DNA from: Ignavibacteriales bacterium
GTDB taxonomy: Bacteria > Bacteroidota > Ignavibacteria > Tepidaquicellales > Tepidaquicellaceae
Assembly (NCBI GenBank): GCA_020635255.1
Contig: JACKAC010000003.1
Coordinates: forward strand, 62,001 to 126,000
Direction of reading: 5' to 3'
DNA length: 64,000 nucleotides
The notes under the pieces are model-generated. The model was not told the DNA's origin. It made no database searches and saw only the letters and a program-made list of their open reading frames with translations. Below, piece after piece: positions 25,540-34,890 of the stretch. How positions within the stretch are numbered: position 1 is the stretch's first letter; the number at the start of each line of letters is the position of its first letter. The position numbers and the translations under genes were made by a program.

Positions 25540-26778
25540 ATGAGCGAATCTTACAATTCCATAACTCCCAGCACACCCAGACCATATGTACCTACCTCCT
25601 CCGGAACGTCCGGCACGACACCGCGCGGAAGCGGCTGCAGTAAGATAGGATGTTTTTCAATTATAGGGTTACTTGTACTGCTGGGCGGGGTAATATTACT
25701 TGGATACCTTTTTATATGGCCAATGTTATTCCCGAATGACATCGGGGGTACACTGCTCGATCTCACATACGCGGAGGGTAAGGATGGGAAAGGTTACCTA
25801 TGGATACAAACAGATCCTTCATTTAAATATATACAGGAAACGGAAAGCCCGGGCTATAAATCGGTCGGACAGGAATGCGCGTTTTGCAGGACGGAGACAT
25901 TTATATACGATCCGAAAACAAAGACCGTTTTAAAGAAATTTACTACAGACTACGATGGGATACCGCCGACCCCGACCATGTTTAGCGATAATGGAAATGT
26001 ATGGATAGTTAGCGACAACAACAGTAATAATGAGCCGTTGATAAACGTGTATGATGCCGCAAGCGGTGACGTAATAATGGACACGAAGGGATTCATCAAT
26101 AAACATCCTCAATACAAGGCAGGTATAACACAATTGCGGGTGGATGACCGCCCATACAGGCTTAGTCTTAAAACAAAGGACGGACTCGAGCTGGTGTACC
26201 TGGTAAACAAGGATACCTCATTTAAAAGTATTTCAGACTATAACACATACGCAGAGAAGAACACACAGGGAGATGCATCAATATATACACTGGTAACCGA
26301 ATCGGGTTCATCAGAGCGAAAAAAACTATATAAGATAACCGGTCCGGCAGGAAAAATATTCAGCTCACACATACCTGAAAGCCTTATAGAGAACGGTAAC
26401 TATATACTGCAACATTATGAATCCACCGCAACGCCTCTTACACCGGATAAGGTTTACCTGGAAGGCGAGGTGCTTTATTACGATGATGATGGAGCTGTGA
26501 TAATATACCAGGACCAGATAGGTAAAACCGCAGACAGACTCCTGTCGAGGGTGGATAGTGAAGGAAATATCAAGTGGACTAAATCGACTGCAAATGACGA
26601 ACTATTCGAAGAGCTAAAGCTCGACGAGGATGAGAATCCGTTCGGTAAGATGTTCTTTATGAAGGGTAATTTAAAAGGAGACAGAGGCGGTAATATGTTC
26701 ATATTCAAGCTTAAAGGAAAAGGAATATTATGTTTTGACTGGAACACAGGCGAAAAGATATGGGACATGGATATATAG
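25540..26778 (+). CDS. Membrane-anchored protein of unknown function with a large extracytoplasmic domain
   Basis: The 412-residue protein has a Ser/Thr/Pro-rich cytoplasmic head (~35 residues), one membrane segment (~37-62, IGCFSIIGLLVLLGGVILLG) and a ~350-residue outer domain. That domain is rich in Asp/Gly turns and short strands (TFIYDPKTKTVLKK, NVYDAASGDVIMD, LCFDWNTGEKIW), which suggests a propeller. A CAFC pair near residue 108 may bind metal or form a disulfide. No homologous family is recognised. It ends at a strong terminator. Confidence 0.75.
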   Translation: MSESYNSITPSTPRPYVPTSSGTSGTTPRGSGCSKIGCFSIIGLLVLLGGVILLGYLFIWPMLFPNDIGGTLLDLTYAEGKDGKGYLWIQTDPSFKYIQETESPGYKSVGQECAFCRTETFIYDPKTKTVLKKFTTDYDGIPPTPTMFSDNGNVWIVSDNNSNNEPLINVYDAASGDVIMDTKGFINKHPQYKAGITQLRVDDRPYRLSLKTKDGLELVYLVNKDTSFKSISDYNTYAEKNTQGDASIYTLVTESGSSERKKLYKITGPAGKIFSSHIPESLIENGNYILQHYESTATPLTPDKVYLEGEVLYYDDDGAVIIYQDQIGKTADRLLSRVDSEGNIKWTKSTANDELFEELKLDEDENPFGKMFFMKGNLKGDRGGNMFIFKLKGKGILCFDWNTGEKIWDMDI

Positions 26779-26794
26779 AAAACTCTCCCGAGTT

Positions 26795-26823
26795 TAAAGG
26801 GCTTCGGAGTGAAGCCCTTTTTC
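26795..26823 (+). terminator. Rho-independent terminator
   Basis: AAAGGGCTTC-GGAGT-GAAGCCCTTT forms a perfect 10-bp stem followed by a T run, about 17 bp after the stop codon. Confidence 0.9.
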
Positions 26824-26887
26824 ATTTCGTAACTAATCACTTCATAAAGCCGTATCATTCTTATACCTTAAAGAAACCAATCGTCTT

Positions 26888-28765
26888 ATGCGTAAATTAT
26901 TAATTATTCTTTTCTTATGTATTTCTATGGGCAGTCTACATGCCCAGGAAATTCAGCAGGATGAAAGCTATCACTTCTTTCTCGACCTGAACAATATCAA
27001 AAATGACCAGGCATTCGTCGAGGCTATTACTCCTACAGTAAGCAGTGAATCGATCGTATTTTATTTTCCAAAGGTTATCCCCGGCACATACAGAATAGCG
27101 GATTTCGGCAGATTCATAAGCGATGTGAAAGCATTTGCAAAGGACGGAGGTGAACTGCCCGTAGAGAAGATAGAAACGAACGGTTGGAGGATAGACAACG
27201 CACAAAGTCTATACAAGATCACATACACAGTAGATGACACATATGATACGGATATAAAGGAAGACCCTATATTTAAAATGGGCGGTACCGACATCGAAGA
27301 AGGCAAGGTTTATCTTGTAAACACTCACGGATTTTTCGGATACCTGCAGGATATGAAGGACAAAGAATACGTAGTAGAGATAAAGCACCCGGAAGGGTTT
27401 TACGGAGCAACGGGTATGATACCCGCCAGCAATGACAACAACACGGATGTATTCATCACAGAAAGCTATAACAGGCTGGTCGATTCCCCTATAATGTACA
27501 CTCGTCCCGATACGACAGTGATGGAAGTAGGAGGCGCAAACGTGCTTGTTTCGGTATATTCGCCAACCGGCTCCGTCCAGTCCAAATATATGGCTGAGAA
27601 TTTCAGAAAAGTATTGGAAGCGCAAAAGGAGTATCTCGGCGGTACACTTCCTGTGGATAAGTACGCATTCATATTATACTTCCAGGATCTGAGCGACTAT
27701 GATGAAAATGATGAAGCAAATCATGAACTTGGCGCATTTGCTTTCGGCGCGCTTGAACATTCTTATTCGTCCGTTTATTATATGCCGGACGCGGGACAGG
27801 AGAATATTATTTCAAACATGCTGAGAATATCCGCGCATGAGTTCTTTCATATTGTTACACCGCTCAGTATTCATTCGGAAGAGATACAATATTTTGATTT
27901 TAATGAACCGAAGATGTCCGAGCATCTGTGGATGTATGAGGGTGTAATAGAATACTTTGCTCATCATGTACAGGTAAAATACGGTATAAAATCGCAAGAA
28001 GAGTTTTTTAACTCAATGAGCGAAAAGATTGGTAGTATGCTAACACAATACGATGACAACCTTCCTTTCACAGTAATGAGTAAAGGAAGCCTCGACCAAT
28101 ACAAGGATCAATATCTCAACGTATATGAAAAGGGCGCAATAATCGGTATGCTACTTGATATAAAACTGCTTCAGCTCTCCGACGGTAAATATAACCTTGC
28201 AGATATGATGAAAGATCTTTCGAAGAGGTATGGTAAAGACAGGCCTTTTAAAGATGAAGAGCTATTCGGAACTATAGTAGAGCTAACATATCCTGAGATC
28301 GGCGATTTCTTAAACACATATGTTGCAGGCTCATCCCCGCTTCCACTCAAAGAAGTAATGGCAGAGGTCGGTATAGATTACAAAGAGAAAGGGACAAGGA
28401 AAGATTTTACTCTTGGTCACGTTCAGTTCGGATTTAACCCGCAGACCAAACGCCTGGTGGTAGCCGATATTTCCAATATGGATGAGTTTGGAAAGGCAAT
28501 GGGATATAAACAGGGCGACGAAGTATATAGTATAAATGGCGACGTAATACCGGAGCAGGGCATACAGCAATTTTTTGAAGACCTGTTCACTACCTTTAAA
28601 GAAGGTGATAAGACTGAAATGGTAGTAATGAGGGACGGTAAAAAGGTTACTCTCTCCGCCACTATGATAAAGACGGAACGTCCGGCAAACAATCAATTAA
28701 CCCCGGTGGAAAACCCAACTCCCCAGCAATTGAAGCTAAGAAATGCATGGCTGGGCACGAATTAA
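26888..28765 (+). CDS. M61-family metallopeptidase with PDZ domain
   Basis: The 625-residue protein has a signal peptide ending SLHAQ. An N-terminal beta-sandwich domain (~25-190) precedes a catalytic domain with the zinc motif HEFFH at about residue 317 and the downstream glutamate in MYEGVIEYFAHHV. A C-terminal PDZ-like domain (~520-605, DEVYSINGDVIPEQG) completes the M61 (glycyl aminopeptidase) layout. It should act in the periplasm or at the surface on peptides. There is no T9SS domain. It stands alone between two terminators. Confidence 0.9.
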   Translation: MRKLLIILFLCISMGSLHAQEIQQDESYHFFLDLNNIKNDQAFVEAITPTVSSESIVFYFPKVIPGTYRIADFGRFISDVKAFAKDGGELPVEKIETNGWRIDNAQSLYKITYTVDDTYDTDIKEDPIFKMGGTDIEEGKVYLVNTHGFFGYLQDMKDKEYVVEIKHPEGFYGATGMIPASNDNNTDVFITESYNRLVDSPIMYTRPDTTVMEVGGANVLVSVYSPTGSVQSKYMAENFRKVLEAQKEYLGGTLPVDKYAFILYFQDLSDYDENDEANHELGAFAFGALEHSYSSVYYMPDAGQENIISNMLRISAHEFFHIVTPLSIHSEEIQYFDFNEPKMSEHLWMYEGVIEYFAHHVQVKYGIKSQEEFFNSMSEKIGSMLTQYDDNLPFTVMSKGSLDQYKDQYLNVYEKGAIIGMLLDIKLLQLSDGKYNLADMMKDLSKRYGKDRPFKDEELFGTIVELTYPEIGDFLNTYVAGSSPLPLKEVMAEVGIDYKEKGTRKDFTLGHVQFGFNPQTKRLVVADISNMDEFGKAMGYKQGDEVYSINGDVIPEQGIQQFFEDLFTTFKEGDKTEMVVMRDGKKVTLSATMIKTERPANNQLTPVENPTPQQLKLRNAWLGTN

Positions 28766-28785
28766 AGATGATTCAAATGTTTATA

Positions 28786-28820
28786 AAATCCCCGTCTTAG
28801 AAAGAAGCGGGGATTTTTTT
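28786..28820 (+). terminator. Rho-independent terminator
   Basis: AAATCCCCG ... CGGGGATTTTTTT forms a 9-bp stem with a 13-base loop and a T run, closing the M61 peptidase gene and insulating the regulator downstream. Confidence 0.88.
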
Positions 28821-28850
28821 ATTTGCATTTGGGAGAATTTTTTGTAACTT

Positions 28851-28869
28851 TACATACCGACGGTATGTA
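28851..28869. promoter_or_regulatory. Palindromic operator of the TetR-family gene
   Basis: TACATACCG-A-CGGTATGTA is a perfect 9-bp inverted repeat around one base, 21 bp before the TTG start of the regulator. It overlaps likely -10 sequence (TATGTA/TATAAT at 28864-28873) with TTGTAA at 28842 as the -35 candidate. It is of the size and symmetry bound by AcrR-like dimers, so the regulator probably represses itself. Confidence 0.75.
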
Positions 28870-28889
28870 TAATGCAATAATAAATACAA

Positions 28890-29579
28890 TTGAAGCGTAC
28901 AAAAGAGGAAGCAAAAGAGACGAAGCTAAAACTGCAAAAGACTGCGCTTGCTCTCTTTATAGAACAGGGTTACGATAACACAACCCTCAATAGGATAGCA
29001 GTAAAAGCCGGAGTAACAAAGGGGGCTATATACTGGCATTTCAAAGACAAGGCGGCAATTCTCGATGATATTATAGAATACTATGACAGGTCAGCTGAGC
29101 TCCTTCTTCCCCAGATATTAAACCTGAAAGAAAGCCCGCTAACAAAGATCAAGATCCTTGTATATGGAAATGTACCTGAGTTTTCAAGCAAGGCAAAGAT
29201 CCGAAATTTTTACAGATTGCGGATGGAAATTGCAAATCATTATAAGAAGCGAGGAGGTCAGCCATATGCCTTCACGTTCCTCGAAGAGGTAGCAAAGTTA
29301 TTTAATGAAGCTAAGAGACTCGGGGAAGTGAAAGATAACGTCGATCAGAACACTGCATCGCTGACGATGTCGGTAATGATCTCAGGTACATATTTTAAGT
29401 ATGGCATGGATGAAGCTTTTTTTGATCACGTTGAAAGTCACACTTCAATAATGGACAGTTATTTTGATCTGGTATCAACAGAAAAGGGCAAACAAAATAC
29501 AAGGGACTTTAGAGAAATCACGGAAAAGAAGGTTCCACAATTATACAATAACTTAAAGAAAAATGAGACACAAAATTAA
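28890..29579 (+). CDS. TetR/AcrR-family transcriptional repressor
   Basis: The 229-residue protein has the TetR N-terminal helix-turn-helix: LQKTALALFIEQGYDNTTLN, then IAVKAGVTKGAIYWHFKDKA (residues ~10-55). The C-terminal ligand domain resembles AcrR/TtgR proteins that control efflux. The start is TTG at 28890. Its 3' end overlaps the next gene by 17 bp, so the regulator and a secreted NHL-type protein share a transcript; no efflux pump gene is nearby. A perfect palindrome upstream is the likely autoregulatory site. Confidence 0.9.
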   Translation: MKRTKEEAKETKLKLQKTALALFIEQGYDNTTLNRIAVKAGVTKGAIYWHFKDKAAILDDIIEYYDRSAELLLPQILNLKESPLTKIKILVYGNVPEFSSKAKIRNFYRLRMEIANHYKKRGGQPYAFTFLEEVAKLFNEAKRLGEVKDNVDQNTASLTMSVMISGTYFKYGMDEAFFDHVESHTSIMDSYFDLVSTEKGKQNTRDFREITEKKVPQLYNNLKKNETQN

Positions 29580-30714
29580 ACTTTGTTTACTGCTAGTCAT
29601 GATGATGTCTGCCGCCCAGACATCAACCGGACAGGTAGTAGAGACTCTCGTCGGTAATCTCGGCGGGAGGCCGGAGGCGCTCGCTGTAGCCCCGGACGGC
29701 AGTATCTATACACCCATGCCCCAACTGGCAAAGGTAGTGCGCATAACCATGGATGGGTTATTCTCGACTGTTATTATCAGTATATCCCTTCCGGAGGGAG
29801 GCGGCTTCGATAGTCAGGGTAATTATTATGTTTCCGCATTTAACCCGGGGACGATAGGAAAGCTAACACCGGATAATATATATACGCCTGCATTTGCAAC
29901 GGGTTTTTCGGGTCCGACAGGAATAATAATGGATACGAGTAAAGGTTTCCTCTATCTAGCAAACTATAATTCCAACTCGGTTAGTAAGGTCAATCTATCG
30001 GATAGCTCAACTACATTTTTTACATCTTCAGGATTGATCAACGGTCCGGATGGATTTGCATTCGATGATGAAGGCAATCTATACCTGGCGAATTTTAATA
30101 ACTCGGCGATAAATAAGATCAGCAGTACTGGCGTTGTATCACACTTTGTTACTTTTCCGGGAACCGGTATCGGGTACATTACATTCGCAAAGGGTAGCAT
30201 ATATGTAGCGGGGTTAGGTAATAATAAAATATACAAAGTAACCCCCCAAGGCGATACGAGCACAGTTGCCGGAACGGGACAGACGGGATATTTAGACGGA
30301 CCGGCTTTAAGCGCGCAATTTAACAGACCCAATGGTATAGCAGCGAGTATTACGGGTGATACGATCTTTATTGGGGACACGTTTAACCAAAAGATAAGAA
30401 TGCTTATACTATCGGGTGTAGGTATAAATACGATCAACTCCTCCATACCCGAAAGATTTTCTCTGCGACAGAATTATCCAAATCCATTTAACCCTTCGAC
30501 GGAAATCGTATTTTCTATTCCTGTAAAATCTAATGTAAGCTTAAAAATATACAACACAAACGGACAGGAAATGAAAACACTCGTAGAAGAAACCGTCCGC
30601 CCGGGTAACTATAAAGTAACATATACCTCAGAGGGACTTCCGAGCGGTGTTTATTTTTACAGCCTAAAAGCAGATGGGTATTCGGAAACAAAAAAGATGA
30701 TACTGGTAAAATGA
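29563..30714 (+). CDS. Secreted NHL-repeat protein with T9SS sorting domain
   Basis: The 383-residue protein has a signal peptide ending STGQ. NHL/SMP-30-like propeller repeats follow (GGRPEALAVAPDGSIYTPMP, GPDGFAFDDEGNLYLANF, PNGIAASITGDTIFIGD). The T9SS domain (LRQNYPNPFNPSTEI ... KKMILVK) closes it. No catalytic residues for lactonase activity stand out. Its ATG lies inside the end of the TetR gene, so translation is probably coupled. It is a paralogue of the next gene (30823-31959). Confidence 0.88.
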   Translation: MRHKIKLCLLLVMMMSAAQTSTGQVVETLVGNLGGRPEALAVAPDGSIYTPMPQLAKVVRITMDGLFSTVIISISLPEGGGFDSQGNYYVSAFNPGTIGKLTPDNIYTPAFATGFSGPTGIIMDTSKGFLYLANYNSNSVSKVNLSDSSTTFFTSSGLINGPDGFAFDDEGNLYLANFNNSAINKISSTGVVSHFVTFPGTGIGYITFAKGSIYVAGLGNNKIYKVTPQGDTSTVAGTGQTGYLDGPALSAQFNRPNGIAASITGDTIFIGDTFNQKIRMLILSGVGINTINSSIPERFSLRQNYPNPFNPSTEIVFSIPVKSNVSLKIYNTNGQEMKTLVEETVRPGNYKVTYTSEGLPSGVYFYSLKADGYSETKKMILVK

Positions 30715-30777
30715 GCATATATTTTCAGGGGCTTTCAACACTATTTAATATTACGGGAAAAAACACTATTTTTATTT

Positions 30778-30805
30778 GAGGGCTCAACGAGCCCTCTTTT
30801 TTTTT
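30778..30805 (+). terminator. Rho-independent terminator directly before the next start
   Basis: GAGGGCTC-AAC-GAGCCCTC forms a perfect 8-bp stem followed by nine T. It ends only 17 bp before the ATG of the next gene, leaving no room for a separate promoter after it. Confidence 0.85.
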
Positions 30806-30822
30806 AACTAAAACGCCCTCAA

Positions 30823-31959
30823 ATGAAAAAGACAATTATTACAGTCTTCGGAGTACTTTTTTGCACCTTTCAAATTTCGTATTCACAGACAGTCAGCACG
30901 CTCGTGCCGGGTCCATCGACATTCGATGACTGTCTCACGCTGGACGGCGACGGGAACATATACGCTTCACGCTACGTCGGGACAACAATAACAAAGATAA
31001 CACCCGCGGGGATGACAAGTATCTTCGCAAGCGGGCTGAGCACTCCGAACGGAACAGCTTTTGGACCGGACGGCTATCTATATGTGCCTAACAATGTAAA
31101 TGCCGGAAGGATAGACAGGATATCGCCGGGCGGTGTCGTAGATACATTCATCACCTCGATACAATATCCGACGACGGTTTATTTTGAAAGTGATACGAGT
31201 ATGTTGATATGCAGTTACCAGCTAAACAGGATATACAGGGCAAACATTAGCGGGAGCTACAGCATACTTTATACAGGGAGCGGAATGAACGGACCTGTCG
31301 ACATGGATAGAGATACTGATGGAAACCTACTCGTAGCGAATTTTACGGACGGCAAGATATTCCGTGTGGATTCGGCGGGTACATTTAACCAGATAGCGGA
31401 TCTACCGGGAACGCTTGGATTTATGGTTGTCGCAAACGGTTATATATACACCACTGCTCTCCAGGTGAATAAGATATTCCGAACATCGATGAACGGAGAC
31501 ACGGTAACCTTTGCCGGAACGGGCGGGGCAGGTCAAGTGAATGGTCCGGTCTCAAGCGCGACATTCAGCGGTCCAAACGGGATCGCAGTAACAACCACAG
31601 GTGATACGCTATACGTGTCCGATTTTAATACGAGGTCACTCAGAATGATAACCGGTGTTACCTCGGGAATCATAAATATAAACTCATCAGCACCGGAGGG
31701 ATTTGATCTTAAACAGAACTATCCGAACCCATTCAATCCATCGACTAAAATAGAATTTTCCATACCGCAAAAGGGATTCACTTCGCTAAAAGTATTCGAT
31801 TCACTAGGGAAAGAAATAGAAACGCTGGTGAGCGAAACTCTTTCAAGCGGGACCTATGCGACGACATTTAACGGAAGCAGTCTTTCGAGCGGAGTGTATT
31901 TCGTAAGATTACAATCGAATGGAAATGTTATAACAAGTAAAATGATGTTGATAAAATAG
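30823..31959 (+). CDS. Secreted NHL-repeat protein with T9SS sorting domain (paralogue)
   Basis: The 378-residue protein has a signal peptide ending SYSQ. Propeller repeats of the same type as the preceding gene follow (PNGTAFGPDGYLYVPNN, GPVDMDRDTDGNLLVANF, PNGIAVTTTGDTLYVSD). The T9SS domain reads LKQNYPNPFNPSTKI ... KMMLIK. Tandem duplication of the preceding gene is likely, with divergence throughout. A terminator hairpin lies in its 5' leader, so expression may depend on read-through. Confidence 0.88.
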   Translation: MKKTIITVFGVLFCTFQISYSQTVSTLVPGPSTFDDCLTLDGDGNIYASRYVGTTITKITPAGMTSIFASGLSTPNGTAFGPDGYLYVPNNVNAGRIDRISPGGVVDTFITSIQYPTTVYFESDTSMLICSYQLNRIYRANISGSYSILYTGSGMNGPVDMDRDTDGNLLVANFTDGKIFRVDSAGTFNQIADLPGTLGFMVVANGYIYTTALQVNKIFRTSMNGDTVTFAGTGGAGQVNGPVSSATFSGPNGIAVTTTGDTLYVSDFNTRSLRMITGVTSGIININSSAPEGFDLKQNYPNPFNPSTKIEFSIPQKGFTSLKVFDSLGKEIETLVSETLSSGTYATTFNGSSLSSGVYFVRLQSNGNVITSKMMLIK

Positions 31960-31980
31960 TTTAGTCTGCCTGCCAAGATT

Positions 31981-32018
31981 AAAATGCACAGGGTATAACC
32001 GCTATCCTGTGCATTTTT
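31981..32018 (+). terminator. Rho-independent terminator
   Basis: AAATGCACAGG ... CCTGTGCATTTTT forms an 11-bp stem with a 13-base partly pairable loop, 22 bp after the stop codon. Confidence 0.88.
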
Positions 32019-32087
32019 AAATTAAAATGGTTATTTTAGTTAGTCATCTCACAAATAACCTGTTTTATTAATCAAATTCTCCCGTCT

Positions 32088-32633
32088 ATGAACACATCAC
32101 TATACAAGAATTGGTGGGCATTAACCATCAAAGGTGTTCTGGCTATAATTTTTGGATTAATGATCTTTTTTGCACCTGGAATGGGCGCAGTAGCATTAGC
32201 GTATTACTTCGGTTTCCTTGTTATCTTTACCGGGTTCTTTATGATCTTTGCCGCATTTGCTCACAAATCAGTAAATCAAAACTGGGGATGGTGGCTTTTC
32301 GAAGGCATTCTTGATATAATACTTGGAGTAATAGTAATATCATATCCATTAATGTCTATAGCCATATTCATACTTTTTGTCGGAGTTTGGGCTATCTTTA
32401 TGGGTATCTCCCAGGTAATAAGTTTCTTCACGGTATCAGCGAGCGGAAAGTGGCTCTTTCTTTTAAGCGGGGTTATCTCGACGATCTTCGGGATTTTATT
32501 GATCTTAAATCCGCTTCTGGGTGCGGTATCACTTACAATGTTAATAGGGGCTTTCCTCCTAGTCTATGGTGTGTTTGCAGTTTCGCTGTCATTTAAAATT
32601 AAGGGTCTAACCGCACAAACACAGCCGGCTTAA
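32088..32633 (+). CDS. HdeD-family membrane protein (DUF308)
   Basis: The 181-residue protein has six closely packed hydrophobic segments in pairs, with the DUF308 pattern GVLAIIFGLMIFFAP, FEGILDIILGVIVI and LSGVISTIFGILLILNP repeated three times. HdeD proteins are linked to acid resistance in enteric bacteria; the mechanism is not known. Its stop overlaps the next start (TAATG), so it is co-translated with the APC transporter gene. Confidence 0.9.
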   Translation: MNTSLYKNWWALTIKGVLAIIFGLMIFFAPGMGAVALAYYFGFLVIFTGFFMIFAAFAHKSVNQNWGWWLFEGILDIILGVIVISYPLMSIAIFILFVGVWAIFMGISQVISFFTVSASGKWLFLLSGVISTIFGILLILNPLLGAVSLTMLIGAFLLVYGVFAVSLSFKIKGLTAQTQPA

Positions 32634-33970
32634 TGAATCAAACCGCTACTCCTAACATACCGCCCAAAAAATCCATGAGCCTTTGGGCGGCTATCTCGAT
32701 AGGAGTAGGCGCTATGATAGGTGCCGGGATCTTCTCCATATTTGGGGCTGCCGGCGCGGAGGCAGGCAACGCTCTCTGGATAGCTTTTGCGGGAGCGGGG
32801 CTGGTCGCATTGTTAAACACATACTCTTACGCAAAGCTCGGCGCGACATTCCCCTCCAACGGCGGACCGGCAGAATTTCTCATGCAGGGTTTTGGCGACA
32901 GTATAACAACAGGCGGTTTTAATATTTTGATATGGCTGGGGAGCATATTCTCCCTGGCGCTGGTATCGAGGGGGTTCGGCGGTTATGCAGTTTCATTCAT
33001 GCCCGGCTCACCTGGAAGCGAGTGGATCACATATTTCGCGATAGGCATAATATTGCTTTTTGTGGTGGTCAATTTCTGGGGAGCCAAGGCAGTTGGAAAT
33101 TCCGAGCTGACGATCGTTTCGATAAAGGTTGGTATACTGCTCCTATTCGGGATCTCCGGATTATTTTTTATCAAACCTCAGCTTCTTTCGGTTTCCCAAT
33201 GGCCGGACACATCCAACATACTGGTAGCGGTTACATTGGTATTCTTTTCCTATCTTGGTTTCGGTTACATCACAAATACTGCGGGCGACATGCAAAACCC
33301 GAAGAAGATGCTTCCGAAGGCCCTGTATCTCAGCGTAATAATTTCAATCGGGATATACCTGCTGGTGTCTGTAATGGTAATGGGTACGCTTCCATTTTCC
33401 CAAGTTTTAAAAGCAAAAGACTATGCACTGGCTGAGGGAGCGCAGCCGATACTCGGTATTGTCGGATTTAAGATAATTGCGGTAGCGGCATTGCTCTCGA
33501 CCGCTTCAGCTATAAATGCAACTATGTACGGCGCGGCGAATACAAGCTATATGATGGCACGCGACGGCGAGCTTCCGTCTGCATTCGGCAGGCAGGTATG
33601 GAAAAATGCGCTTGGGGGACTTTTCATTACCGCTATAGTCACGATATTACTGGCTGTTGCATTTCCAATAGAGAAAATAGCAATGCTGGGCGGAGTGGTT
33701 TATCTGCTTGTTTATATAGCAGTAAATATTGCTCACATGAAGGTAAAGAAGCAAACGGGCGCAAACTCAATAATATTGCTGGCAAGCATTATCTTGAATA
33801 TTTCATTGATTGGAATTATCTTTTGGTATCTTTTCACTCACAATTCTGCAATCCTTTTCGCTTTTATAGGGCTAATTATAATCTGTTTCATTTTTGAATG
33901 GGGTTATCGAAAGGCAACAGGAAGAAAGATCAAATCCACGTTAGTTACTTCACCCGGTTCCTCTTCCTGA
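32633..33970 (+). CDS. APC-family amino acid/polyamine permease
   Basis: The 445-residue protein has about 12 membrane segments. The first contains the APC signature SIGVGAMIGAGIFSIFG, with the unwound GAGIF motif that binds the amino group of the substrate. Substrate is unknown. There is a long cytoplasmic C-terminal end of basic residues. Coupling to hdeD-like DUF308 could mean a joint role in acid or amine stress, which is inference. Confidence 0.9.
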   Translation: MNQTATPNIPPKKSMSLWAAISIGVGAMIGAGIFSIFGAAGAEAGNALWIAFAGAGLVALLNTYSYAKLGATFPSNGGPAEFLMQGFGDSITTGGFNILIWLGSIFSLALVSRGFGGYAVSFMPGSPGSEWITYFAIGIILLFVVVNFWGAKAVGNSELTIVSIKVGILLLFGISGLFFIKPQLLSVSQWPDTSNILVAVTLVFFSYLGFGYITNTAGDMQNPKKMLPKALYLSVIISIGIYLLVSVMVMGTLPFSQVLKAKDYALAEGAQPILGIVGFKIIAVAALLSTASAINATMYGAANTSYMMARDGELPSAFGRQVWKNALGGLFITAIVTILLAVAFPIEKIAMLGGVVYLLVYIAVNIAHMKVKKQTGANSIILLASIILNISLIGIIFWYLFTHNSAILFAFIGLIIICFIFEWGYRKATGRKIKSTLVTSPGSSS

Positions 33971-33996
33971 GTTAATTTTCATTTTAAAATACAAAT

Positions 33997-34368
33997 ATGC
34001 TTCTTTCGGTTGAGATCATTAACGGGAGGGACTTTTTAAAGACTTCCGCGCGGGGAGAGCTGGACCTTACAAAAAGTAAGAAACTGCTTCACACTATCGT
34101 CGAGAAAGCCCGCAAGCATAAGAATCATCATTTAATGATAGACATAAGGGGAACGACCTCCCCGCACATGGGTACTATCGAGCTTTATAATATAGTGATG
34201 GAAATGGAGAAGCATAAAAGTGTTTTGAGAAATAAGATCGTTGTGATAGATGACCCGGACGAGAATTTCAACAAGATGGAATTTATAGAAATGTGCGCAA
34301 AGAACCGTGGCTTTAAGATAAACGTGGTATCGGATTATGAGGAAGCAATCGAGTGGTTACTGAGCTGA
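33997..34368 (+). CDS. Small STAS/SpoIIAA-like protein
   Basis: The 123-residue protein has alternating beta-strands and helices (FLKTSARGELDLTKSKKLLH, HHLMIDIRGTTSPHMGTIEL, NKIVVIDDP, FKINVVSDYEEAIEWL) without signal peptide. The pattern resembles STAS-like or SpoIIAA-like folds that bind lipids or regulatory partners, but sequence identity to a named family is not certain. It follows the permease gene by 26 bp and may share its transcript. Its 3' end overlaps the convergent RDD gene by 12 bp. Confidence 0.65.
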   Translation: MLLSVEIINGRDFLKTSARGELDLTKSKKLLHTIVEKARKHKNHHLMIDIRGTTSPHMGTIELYNIVMEMEKHKSVLRNKIVVIDDPDENFNKMEFIEMCAKNRGFKINVVSDYEEAIEWLLS

Positions 34369-34890
34369 ATCTTCCTGAACTTCATTTATTTCCTCAACTC
34401 GTCTAACTGGCGTCGCATCAACCACGTACGTTTTCGCAAGAAAATCATGCAGCATCTGTGTGTACTCTGTAAGAAATCCTACCAGATATCCTAAATAGAA
34501 TAATCCTGCAGAAATATATTTCGATAATGTCCTTACTGCCGATCTCCAATACTTTATCCTTTCAATGTTGTAATCCGTTACTTTAATATTAAAAACCATT
34601 TTTCCAAAAGTAGCCTGAAACCGCGAAGATTCCATCAAGGAAAAATATAAAAATTCTCCAGGAATAGCCATTAAGAATATTAATATGTCAATTGTTTTAT
34701 CTGACATTTCGCTATAAGGTCCATTTAAAATGAAGAAAACTATAGCAATCGCGATTGAAATAATAAAAGAAGCAATACCGGCAATCAGTAAATCAATAAT
34801 GAATGCCCCCAGTCTCTTCCACATTGAGGCAGGTGCAAACACGATCTCCTCAATTACCTCACTTTCATTATTTTTATTAAGCTCGTCCAT
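34357..34890 (-). CDS. RDD-family membrane protein
   Basis: The 177-residue protein shows the RDD pattern: ASMWKRLGAFIIDLLIAGIA with the Arg and Asp in the first membrane segment, then RFQATFGKMVFNIKV and a third span. It has an acidic N-terminus and a short C-terminal tail. RDD proteins may transport or regulate ions; the role is unclear. It overlaps the upstream gene by 14 bp (start inside its end), so the two form an operon. Confidence 0.88.
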   Translation of the reverse strand: MDELNKNNESEVIEEIVFAPASMWKRLGAFIIDLLIAGIASFIISIAIAIVFFILNGPYSEMSDKTIDILIFLMAIPGEFLYFSLMESSRFQATFGKMVFNIKVTDYNIERIKYWRSAVRTLSKYISAGLFYLGYLVGFLTEYTQMLHDFLAKTYVVDATPVRRVEEINEVQEDSAQ

